DNA of 12,722 bases, from NCBI GenBank assembly GCA_040757115.1, contig JBFLYA010000111.1, positions 1 to 12,722 on the forward strand, read 5' to 3'. Shown one piece after another: positions 5,403 to 12,376 of this stretch (positions are counted from its first letter, which is position 1; each line of letters starts with the position of its first letter). The notes under the pieces are model-generated. The model worked only from the letters and a program-made list of their open reading frames with translations. It ran no database searches and was not told the origin of the DNA. A program made the translations under genes and the position numbers. The stretch comes from a bacterium. Its GTDB lineage: Bacteria > UBA9089 > CG2-30-40-21 > SBAY01.

Positions 5403-7646
5403 TCCTGCAAATCTGCGTCCTATTTTAAAAACCAGAATAAAAGATGTCAGGTTAAGGAGACCGGAGATAAAACAACACTGAAATATTCCTAAGATAGGGA
5501 TAAATAAAATCGTAGATAAAAGCCCGCCCAGACAGGCTCCAAATAAATCAAACCCATAAATTAATCCAGCTGTTTTGCCAATTCGCTGGAAGTTTTTAAG
5601 GTAAAGTTTATTAGCTAATGGAAATTCTGCACCAACAAAAATGCCTGTAATAATGGTTAAAATCGGAAACAATATCTCAACCGCCATAAAAATACTTGCC
5701 TGACTATTTAGCCTGGAAAGGAGTAAGAATATTAATGGCAGGAGAAATGAATAAAGGAAGATAGAGAACTCTATTCTGGATAAGATGCGTATTCCCTGCT
5801 TATCATTAATCTTATTTAATATTTGATTCATCCATAAGGTGCCAATGACTAACCCAAACATAAATGAGGCAACGATTATCCCAATGCGATGATAAACATA
5901 GCCATACAAAACCTGAAAACCAAAGATTAATATTATCTCTAAGGATAATCCAGCATAGCCGGTGGTCATAATCGCTATGGGTATGGCAGTAATAGGTCTT
6001 TTTTTACAAATAACTAACTGGCTAATGAATAAGATAATTAGTATGCCCAGTATCCAGTTCAGATTTATTTTTGAAAACCAATTAAAGGTTGTCCCCAGGC
6101 GGGTATCAAACTGTGTTGACCAGAATACCATTTCATAAAAATAACCAATAGGATGAAAATCACTATTCACCAACCCCTTGTAATCCTCAATTACCTTTTT
6201 GACAAAGGTTATTCTATCTTGAAGCAGACGATATGGAAAATAATATTCATCGACATAGGTAGTTTGTATGTTTCTCCCGGTAAATCTTCTGGCTAAAGAT
6301 TGCGTATCATAGGTCAAAACCCCTTTTTGGGGGCTGGCAAAAAAGAGTAATTTTTCCCCGGGAGCAATGGTCACCGAAGGGAATACCGCTTTTAATGTTT
6401 TATAGATACAACCATTAAGGTTCTTTAACTCCTGACTAAAATAATTCTCATTTGAACTTATTTTTATTGAAAAGATACCGTCTGGATTTAAGATATTTTT
6501 TATCTCCTTAAAAAATTCTTTTGTGTAGAATCTATTTAACTGAGCAGTCGCGGGGTCTGGCAGGTTGACAATGATTAAATCAAATCTTTTTGTCGCTCTT
6601 TTAACAAATAATCTGCCATCCATAAGATGGACATTGGACTGCTTAAAACTTTGTAAATCTTCTTTTGGTAGATATTTTTTAGATAGTTCTATGACCATCG
6701 GGTCTAATTCAACATAATCAACTTCGGTCTGCGGGTGCTTAAGAATCTCTGTTAATCCGCCAGCAATACCTCCGCCAATGATAAGTATCTGTTTTGGCTC
6801 AGGATGCATCACCATTGGAAAATGAATAAGTTGTTCTGCAGAAACTTTATCTGGTAGCGAAAATATAGGCAGACCACTTTCATAAAAGGTGTATTGATTT
6901 TCTTCACGACTAATCGCAATATTCCCATAGATAGAGTCCTTAGTTATTATTAAATTATATCCCTGCCATTGAAGTTTTTGAGAGAGTTGTTGTAAAAAGT
7001 TAGGCAGACCAGAGAAGATAGTTAGAGTAACTAAAACTAAAAGGAAAAGACAGATAATGGGGAAACGGCGTAGAATCAAAAATCCACTGAGTAAATTAAG
7101 AATAAAAAGGAAGGAAAACATATCAAAGGAATGAAATAAATAGACCAGAACATAAGTGAAAACAATGCCTCCTAAAATATCACCCAGTCCATCGTAGATA
7201 TACACATAACCTATTTGTGGGGCAACCTCTTTTTTTGATACAGTATAGACTTTACAGCCAAGTGTAAATAAAAAGCCAGTTAAAAGACAAAGAGGCAGGA
7301 GCACAAAGAAACAACTTATCAGCATTGGGAAAAATCCAATCATTACCCCGGGCACAATGCCCAAAATATGCCGAATATCTCTTACCAGGAATATTTCCAG
7401 GGCAATGATTAGAGGAAAGAGTATTTGAAGAATAGCAAAGAGTTGTGCAGATTTTTTTAATCTATCTACCAGGCGACCGATAAGTGAACTGCCAATAGCC
7501 GTCCAGAATAACCAACCGGCTATTGTTATTCCAAATGATAGTTCATTGCCGTAAAATACGACGGCTAACTCCCGCATCAATAGTATCTGAGCCAGCGTAG
7601 AAGTAAAACCTATTAATATTAAGGCGAATATTAAATATTTCTTCAT
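5388..7646 (-). CDS. Membrane protein with spermidine-synthase-like domain
   Basis: A 752-residue fusion of membrane helices with an AdoMet-binding, aminopropyltransferase-like domain. About seven N-terminal helices lie within roughly 3-215. The soluble domain (about 225-500) has the nucleotide-binding glycine loop IIGGGIAGG (near 289-297), VELDP (near 312-316), a DG pair near 343, and NLPDPATAQLNRFYT (from 361). A C-terminal set of helices spans about 530-745. It belongs to the family often labelled fused MFS/spermidine synthase; the substrate is unknown. The catalytic segment reads NLPDP rather than the DSTDP-like motif of true spermidine synthases, so polyamine synthesis should not be assumed. 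I start it at 7646, where GGAGGG lies just before ATAATG. An in-frame ATG at 7685 falls inside a repeat relic and lacks a ribosome site. It has its own promoter (7782-7810) and no operon partner. Confidence 0.85.
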   Translation of the reverse strand: MKKYLIFALILIGFTSTLAQILLMRELAVVFYGNELSFGITIAGWLFWTAIGSSLIGRLVDRLKKSAQLFAILQILFPLIIALEIFLVRDIRHILGIVPGVMIGFFPMLISCFFVLLPLCLLTGFLFTLGCKVYTVSKKEVAPQIGYVYIYDGLGDILGGIVFTYVLVYLFHSFDMFSFLFILNLLSGFLILRRFPIICLFLLVLVTLTIFSGLPNFLQQLSQKLQWQGYNLIITKDSIYGNIAISREENQYTFYESGLPIFSLPDKVSAEQLIHFPMVMHPEPKQILIIGGGIAGGLTEILKHPQTEVDYVELDPMVIELSKKYLPKEDLQSFKQSNVHLMDGRLFVKRATKRFDLIIVNLPDPATAQLNRFYTKEFFKEIKNILNPDGIFSIKISSNENYFSQELKNLNGCIYKTLKAVFPSVTIAPGEKLLFFASPQKGVLTYDTQSLARRFTGRNIQTTYVDEYYFPYRLLQDRITFVKKVIEDYKGLVNSDFHPIGYFYEMVFWSTQFDTRLGTTFNWFSKINLNWILGILIILFISQLVICKKRPITAIPIAIMTTGYAGLSLEIILIFGFQVLYGYVYHRIGIIVASFMFGLVIGTLWMNQILNKINDKQGIRILSRIEFSIFLYSFLLPLIFLLLSRLNSQASIFMAVEILFPILTIITGIFVGAEFPLANKLYLKNFQRIGKTAGLIYGFDLFGACLGGLLSTILFIPILGIFQCCFISGLLNLTSFILVFKIGRRFAGYSTY

Positions 7647-7680
7647 TATCCCTCCAAATTTATTTGGTAACTGGTAAAAT

Positions 7681-7730
7681 GGCAATTGAAAACTGAGCCA
7701 TTTCTGACAATTGAAAATTGACCCATTTTA
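7681..7730 (-). mobile_element. Possible solo end of an IS21-family element
   Basis: Two adjacent 25-bp units (7681-7705 and 7706-7730) match at 20 of 25 positions. On the minus strand each reads GGG/GCTCA-TTTTCAATTG style words (GTCAATTTTCAATTGTC, CTCAGTTTTCAATTGCC). Such repeated TCAnTTTTCAAnTG units resemble the multiple transposase-binding repeats at the ends of IS21-family elements as I remember them. No istA or istB coding sequence is present, so this is at most a relic. It occupies the leader of the spermidine-synthase-like gene. Confidence 0.45.
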
Positions 7731-7743
7731 TTAGAAAAACTGG

Positions 7744-7810
7744 ATTGTTTCACAATACCAGTCTTATTCCTATTATTATCCATTATACTAAAAAATCTCG
7801 GTTTTTGCAA
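7744..7810 (-). promoter_or_regulatory. Promoter of the spermidine-synthase-like gene, with downstream dyad
   Basis: On the minus strand TTGCAA (7805-7810), a 17-bp spacer and TATAAT (7782-7787) form a strong -10 promoter with a start near 7775, giving a leader of about 130 bases. A 5+5 dyad ATTGT-TTC-ACAAT lies at 7744-7756 within the early transcribed region and could be an operator. The CACAGGT word of the other promoters is absent. Confidence 0.7.
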
Positions 7811-7833
7811 CATTATTTAATTGTAAGCCTGTG

Positions 7834-8129
7834 ATTCAGACACTGGACATCAGACACAAGACTATAGACTCTATTTATGCAGGAAATTAGTGACATTTGG
7901 AAAACCATCCTCAAAACTTCACTCCCTGAATTTTTCCTGAGCATTACCTATGTCAGTGACAGTGTCAGTGTCAGTGAAGAAACTCTTTCAACTCATCCAA
8001 CACTTCCAACTCTTTCTACTCTTTCAAGTCTTCCAGCAGAAGTATAGGCAGGTCTCCCAAGCCTTCATTCTTCTGCAATTTCTGCCCGCTTTAGTCTGAG
8101 GTCTGATGTCTATGGTCTACTGTCTGAAT
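7834..8129. repeat. Long inverted-repeat element with internal word repeats
   Basis: ATTCAGACA (7834-7842) and TGTCTGAAT (8121-8129) are perfect end arms. Both arms continue as imperfect strings of CAGACA/ATAGAC-type words on the left (to about 7870) and GTCTGATGTCTATGGTCTAC on the right (from about 8093). Inside are GTCAGTGACAGTGTCAGTGTCAGTG-type iterations (7952-7976) and CAACTCTTTC/CTACTCTTTC-type words (7981-8035). No gene is supported in 7811-8296. A 56-codon open frame at 7877-8047 is mostly these words. Confidence 0.65.
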
Positions 8130-8137
8130 TGCAGAAT

Positions 8138-8195
8138 TGTAAGCGTTCAGGTAATCCTTTACCGCAGAGACGTAGAGAAACAGAGAGGAAAATAT
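8138..8195 (+). repeat. Dispersed repeat, copy 2 (CGTTCAGG / CAGAG type)
   Basis: TGTAAGCGTTCAGG followed by CCGCAGAG, ACGTAGAG, AAACAGAG and GGAAAATAT. It is collinear with the copy at 2109-2160. Here it lies about 50 bp before the SNF2 promoter rather than after it. Confidence 0.6.
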
Positions 8196-8242
8196 CTTTT
8201 TTTCGCGTTTTTCGGTGTTTAAGAAGGATTAAAAACCTATTT

Positions 8243-8290
8243 CACAGGTTGAAAAATTTTGTTGACATAGCCACAAATCTGTAGTATAAT
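8243..8290 (+). promoter_or_regulatory. Perfect-consensus sigma70 promoter of the SNF2 operon
   Basis: TTGACA (8262-8267), a 17-bp spacer and TATAAT (8285-8290) match the consensus exactly; transcription should start near 8297. CACAGGT (8243-8249) sits 12 bp before the -35, separated by TGAAAAATTTTG. It is itself the right half of a short dyad (AACCT 8234-8238 with AGGTT 8246-8250). The promoter should be strong unless repressed. Confidence 0.85.
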
Positions 8291-8296
8291 TATTTT

Positions 8297-8396
8297 CAAT
8301 GTCTCATAAGGAACAAATAAAGGCGATATTGCACGAGCTGTTATAGAAATAACAGATAGAGAATTAAAGTCTTTAAGAGACACTGGGAGGGAAAAA
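8297..8396 (+). other. Structured 5' leader of the SNF2 operon
   Basis: About 100 bases lie between promoter and start codon. CTGTTAT-AGAA-ATAACAG (8338-8355) is a perfect 7-bp hairpin. GTCTT-TAA-GAGAC (8369-8381) is a second hairpin just before the ribosome site GGGAGG (8385-8390). TGTCTC (8300-8305) could instead pair with GAGACA (8377-8382), so two alternative folds exist near the ribosome site. The SNF2 frame is open for 29 codons upstream of the ATG but has no start codon. A 15-codon open frame begins at 8299, right at the predicted transcript start. Confidence 0.45.
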
Positions 8397-10991
8397 ATGA
8401 GTGCAAAAGGATGTAAATTCACCTCCGGAGGTATTATTAGAGATAGGCGGTTAGAGGTTGAAATATACCCACACAAACCACGAATTGAAGCAATAGTTAT
8501 CTCTGATAATCCTCAAAATCCCCCATTAGCATTAAAAATCTGGACTTTAGATGATGAAGGAATTACTGAATTATGTACATGTGCGAAACCTTGTAAATAT
8601 AACGAAGCATTAATTAAACCAGCATTACCTCAACATATCGATGCACAAATGCATCAGGAAATATGTAGATTCAGAAATAACTTTGGTATTCGCAATGATA
8701 AGGTAACAATATCAATGGTAAATGTCCCTTCCCAACCTTTCTTATTTGATTCTCTCGATAATTTTAAACTTAATGGAGCCTGGAAAAATAAATCATTAAT
8801 ACACCAAATTCGTAAAAGGTTTGATGCTATACCTAAAGATGAGGATAATGAAGATGGAATTTTATTATATGAAGAGCTTATTAAGCGGGCTAAACAACAT
8901 ATAACAAAAAAACAATTTACTAAAGCAGAGTATGTCCTTAAAGAGGCAATACGGACTCTTCCTGAATCTCCCCAAGCATATTATGAATTAGGTAAACTAT
9001 ATAAAGTGCAAGAAAGATTAAAAGAGGCAGAAAAAACAGTTAATATTGCTCTATCTTATCTAAGGAAAATAAGTACCACCATAGATCAACCACTTTATAA
9101 CCTACCGTATAAACAAGCAGAAGAGGAACTTATTGCTATAAAAAATCTTAGGGAGAAGAAAAAACAACAAAAAGAGGATAATATATGGAGGCAAATAGAG
9201 AAAAAAGATATAGAGCAGCCCAAAAGCCAGTATCAGCCAAAGGTAATAGTTTCTATTCAATTTGATAATTCTAACCAACAGATACTTACTGCTATTGCTA
9301 ATGAGCAGTTTGATGGACCCAGATTTTTTAATCTTTTAGTTCATGCACAAAGAATATCACTATTTCAGAGCTTTGAACAACTACTTTGTCTTGACTCAGT
9401 AAATATTGAGCATTATCAGTATCAGATTGAGAGTGCCAGAAAAGTACTACGACGATTTGCTGGTAGAGCTATATTAGCAGATGAGGTAGGCTTAGGTAAA
9501 ACTATTGAGGCAGGTTTGGTTTTAAAGGAGTACTTCATTCGTGGATTAGTATCTAAAGTATTAATATTAACTGTGCCATCATTAGTATCTCAATGGCAGG
9601 AGGAGATGGAGACAAAATTTGACCTAAAATTTATCACTACTGATTCAGCAGAATTTGACACTAAGGATACTAATTTCTGGGCAAAGCATGATTTAATCAT
9701 TGCCTCACTTCATACCGCTAAGCGAGAAAACCATCGCCAGGCAATACATCAGCTTGAATATGACCTGTTGATTATTGATGAGGCTCATCACCTAAAATCT
9801 AAATCTACCATTAGTTGGCAATTTGTCAATGATATAAAGAAAAAATTTGTCCTGCTACTTACTGCTACACCTGTCCAGAACAATTTAGAAGAACTTTATA
9901 ATATGATTACTATTCTTAAACCAGGACAATTAAAGACATTAAGTACATTTAAGCGAAATTTTGTCACAAGAGGTAATCCTAAAAAACCCAAAAATAAACA
10001 AAGACTACGAGAACTACTTGCAGAGGTAATGATTCGTAATACACGTGCCCAGGCAGATATTAGGATACCGAAAAGACATGCCAAAACTATTAAAATACAA
10101 CTACAACAACCTGAAATGGATATATACCTCCGTGTATCAGATTTTATAAGAGGTGAATATTGCTCATTAAACCTAAATAATAACGCTTTAAATAAATTTC
10201 TACTTATGATGTTACAGCGTGAGATTGGCAGTAGTGTTATGGCAGTAATACCTACTTTAAAGAAGATGAGTGAAAATCCTAACCTTAATGATACACAGAG
10301 AAAGAGGTTTTCAAAACTCTATAAAGAGGCATATGAAGTAAATGAAAGTACTAAAATAAATGCCTTGAGATATATCTTTAACTCTATAAATGGAGAAAAA
10401 TGCATAATCTTTACTCAATTCTTAGAGACACAAAAACTTATTCATCAATACCTTCATCAGGAAGGAATACCTACATCTATTTTTAATGGTAGAATGTCTT
10501 CAACAGATAAAAACTTAAGTATAAAGGAATTTCAAGACGAAAATCAAGTACTTATCTCCACTGAGGCAGGTGGTGAGGGGAGGAATTTACAATTTTGCCA
10601 TATAATGCTAAACTATGACCTCCCATGGAATCCAATGCGGATAGAACAGCGTGTAGGTAGAATTTGTCGGGTAGGGCAGAAGAAAGAAACATATATCTTT
10701 AACCTATCAAGCGAGAATACTATCGAGTCCTATATCCTGGCTATACTTGATGAGAAAATAAATATGTTTGAATTAGTCCTGGGTGAGATGGATATGATTT
10801 TAGGTAATTTAGATGATGATAAAGATTTTGAAGAAACTGTTATGGATATATGGACTGGAGTTACTTCTAATGATGAGTTAGATAAAAAGATGCAAGAGTT
10901 TGGCAATTTACTACAATCTGCTAAACAAAGTTACTTGAGTACAAAGGAATTAGATGCGGCATTATTTGGTGAGGATTATGAAGTAGAATGA
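8397..10991 (+). CDS. SNF2-family helicase-like ATPase with N-terminal TPR region
   Basis: An 864-residue DNA- or nucleoprotein-translocating ATPase. Residues 1-150 match nothing I know; C60, C62 and C66 are clustered there. Helical TPR-like repeats follow (about 158-226), then a lysine/glutamate-rich linker (250-285) and the two-lobed SNF2 core. Motifs seen: DEVGLGKTIEAG (Walker A, 362-373, K368), DEAH (461-464), LTATP (488-492), STEAGGEGRNLQ (721-732) and the arginine-finger motif RIEQRVGRICRVGQ (748-761). The core most resembles RapA-like bacterial SNF2 proteins. The chain ends about 100 residues after the last motif, without the long C-terminal region many relatives carry; the next gene appears to supply it. 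It starts at ATG 8397, after GGGAGG. Role unknown: RNA polymerase recycling, repair or defence are all possible. Confidence 0.9.
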   Translation: MSAKGCKFTSGGIIRDRRLEVEIYPHKPRIEAIVISDNPQNPPLALKIWTLDDEGITELCTCAKPCKYNEALIKPALPQHIDAQMHQEICRFRNNFGIRNDKVTISMVNVPSQPFLFDSLDNFKLNGAWKNKSLIHQIRKRFDAIPKDEDNEDGILLYEELIKRAKQHITKKQFTKAEYVLKEAIRTLPESPQAYYELGKLYKVQERLKEAEKTVNIALSYLRKISTTIDQPLYNLPYKQAEEELIAIKNLREKKKQQKEDNIWRQIEKKDIEQPKSQYQPKVIVSIQFDNSNQQILTAIANEQFDGPRFFNLLVHAQRISLFQSFEQLLCLDSVNIEHYQYQIESARKVLRRFAGRAILADEVGLGKTIEAGLVLKEYFIRGLVSKVLILTVPSLVSQWQEEMETKFDLKFITTDSAEFDTKDTNFWAKHDLIIASLHTAKRENHRQAIHQLEYDLLIIDEAHHLKSKSTISWQFVNDIKKKFVLLLTATPVQNNLEELYNMITILKPGQLKTLSTFKRNFVTRGNPKKPKNKQRLRELLAEVMIRNTRAQADIRIPKRHAKTIKIQLQQPEMDIYLRVSDFIRGEYCSLNLNNNALNKFLLMMLQREIGSSVMAVIPTLKKMSENPNLNDTQRKRFSKLYKEAYEVNESTKINALRYIFNSINGEKCIIFTQFLETQKLIHQYLHQEGIPTSIFNGRMSSTDKNLSIKEFQDENQVLISTEAGGEGRNLQFCHIMLNYDLPWNPMRIEQRVGRICRVGQKKETYIFNLSSENTIESYILAILDEKINMFELVLGEMDMILGNLDDDKDFEETVMDIWTGVTSNDELDKKMQEFGNLLQSAKQSYLSTKELDAALFGEDYEVE

Positions 10992-11107
10992 AGGCACAGA
11001 TTATACAGATGAAGACAGCCAATTTACAGAAGTCAGATTTATAAGATATTACAGACACATTTGGGTAGTGTATAACAATAGCTATAGATTATGAGGGGGG
11101 TTAAAAA
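10992..11107 (+). other. Gap inside the SNF2 operon
   Basis: The 116 bases between the two genes lack a clear terminator, so co-transcription is likely. An 18-codon open frame starts at 10988, overlapping the SNF2 stop as ATGA, and ends at 11044; it may only couple translation or be chance. A poor promoter match (TTACAG, 16 bp, TATAAC, near 11049-11076) is visible. Ribosome site GAGGGGGG occupies 11093-11100. Confidence 0.4.
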
Positions 11108-12169
11108 ATGCTGCCCTTTGGAAATGATGATTTAAGGGACTTTTGTCAACAAGCATTCTCTTCATTAGATGGATTGGTAGAATCTGAAAATGAGGATATG
11201 CTGGAGGTGGTACTAAGTGATGAATTAGCAACTAATTTTGACAATAGGTCTTATCTTAAGTTTATCTTTGACCGTAAACTATCAACTCAATTCCCAGATG
11301 CAGAGTTTATATCTTATGGACATCCGAATCTTGATATGCTTATCAATTTAGCATCACAAAAAGGCTTAGTAACAAGATGGTATATAAATGGACTAACAAC
11401 TACTACCGGATATCTATTTAAGAAAGTAGCTAACAAGGTAAAATTCTATGATTGTAAGACCAAATACTTATTGGACATACTTGAAAGATTTTCTTATTGC
11501 CTATTTAATTTCAAAATATCATATCTAACAGATGATAAAAAAGAAGAAATAAGAGCAGTTGTGGTAGATAGATTTTCATCCGCAGTAAATAATAAACTAC
11601 TTGATGTATTAAATACACTATCTCTTGAGACAGAATGTAAATTTAGGGGTATGTCTGAGGGTGAAATAAGACCATTACAAGAGGTCTATCAAGCTGCCTG
11701 TGACTATATTAAGAATGATATAGCTTCTACTATTGAGGAGACGAAAAAGGATATTTTAAAAAGGCTATCGAAAGAGATAATACGTGTAGAGAATTATTAT
11801 TTAGAAAATGAAGAAGAGATTAACCAGAAATTAAATAAAGAGGGTTTAAGTAATGAAAGACGCCAAAGACTAAAACAAAAACTTAAAATTAATGAACTTG
11901 AAAAGCAAAGGAAGATTTTAGACTTAGAGGAGAAATACAAACTTAAGGTCAATATTAAATTACTCAATGTAGCATTAATCTATCAACCTAAGATTAAATG
12001 TAAATTAGAGATAATTGGTAAAGGTAATAGATTTTATTTCAATGTCTTCTGGAATCCTATCTTTAAGGATATAGAGCTACCTTTTTGTATGAAGTGTAAA
12101 TCTGGTTCGTATGATATGTGGTTTGATACAGACTTTGGGCTTATATGCCCTAACTGTAAGACAAGGTAG
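11108..12169 (+). CDS. Coiled-coil, zinc-ribbon partner of the SNF2 protein (RapA-C-like)
   Basis: A 353-residue soluble protein of no named family that I recognise with certainty. Residues 46-76 read YLKFIFDRKL...EFISYGHPNLD, like the FDR...GHP segment I know from the region following the helicase core in RapA-like SNF2 proteins. Then comes a mixed region (80-200), a highly charged coiled coil (about 200-282) ending LEEKYKLKVNIKLLNVAL, and a C-terminal zinc ribbon C327-x2-C330-x16-C347-x2-C350. That order matches C-terminal halves of long single-chain SNF2 relatives, so I infer that a helicase has been split into two genes and that the products act together. Start ATG 11108 follows GAGGGGGG by seven bases. 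Base composition matches the helicase gene. The link to RapA-C is by eye and needs profile confirmation. Confidence 0.7.
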   Translation: MLPFGNDDLRDFCQQAFSSLDGLVESENEDMLEVVLSDELATNFDNRSYLKFIFDRKLSTQFPDAEFISYGHPNLDMLINLASQKGLVTRWYINGLTTTTGYLFKKVANKVKFYDCKTKYLLDILERFSYCLFNFKISYLTDDKKEEIRAVVVDRFSSAVNNKLLDVLNTLSLETECKFRGMSEGEIRPLQEVYQAACDYIKNDIASTIEETKKDILKRLSKEIIRVENYYLENEEEINQKLNKEGLSNERRQRLKQKLKINELEKQRKILDLEEKYKLKVNIKLLNVALIYQPKIKCKLEIIGKGNRFYFNVFWNPIFKDIELPFCMKCKSGSYDMWFDTDFGLICPNCKTR

Positions 12170-12238
12170 GGCAACTTGTTATTCATGAATCAGATTTTAT
12201 CTCTTCCATCATTATAATAATTAACAGTAACTATTCAG

Positions 12239-12282
12239 CCACTGATTAACACGGATTAGCACGGATAAATACAGAGGTCAGG
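12239..12282 (+). repeat. Tandem decamer repeat (GATTAACACG type)
   Basis: Three near-identical 10-bp units run GATTAACACG, GATTAGCACG, GATAAATACA (12244-12273). Related units GATAAACACA, GATGA occur at 3124-3138, where they encode the end of Fpg, and a degenerate pair lies near 10997-11014 just after the SNF2 stop. The rest of 12170-12376 holds no supported gene. A dyad TTGTT-A-AACAA is at 12331-12341, and a lone AAGGAG ribosome-like site precedes ATG 12377. Confidence 0.6.
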
Positions 12283-12376
12283 TACGTGTTTAGTGTCTTC
12301 CAAATTGTGTTGATTTGAGACGTAACCCTTTGTTAAACAATAGGATACCGGTGCGAAATATTCCACAAGGAGTTTA

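Noticed and set aside
7877-8047. 56-codon frame beginning MQEISDIWKTIL, faintly like the start of a DnaA domain I
   Set aside because: After about 15 residues it becomes repeat-derived S/T/L/P words, has no ribosome site and no DnaA continuation.
8237-8476. Minus-strand open frame of 79 codons over the SNF2 promoter
   Set aside because: It overlaps a consensus promoter and the start of the SNF2 gene and resembles no family.
8397-12169. DISARM or restriction-modification locus
   Set aside because: An SNF2 protein is present, but there is no methyltransferase, DUF1998 protein, phospholipase-like or nuclease gene in the window.
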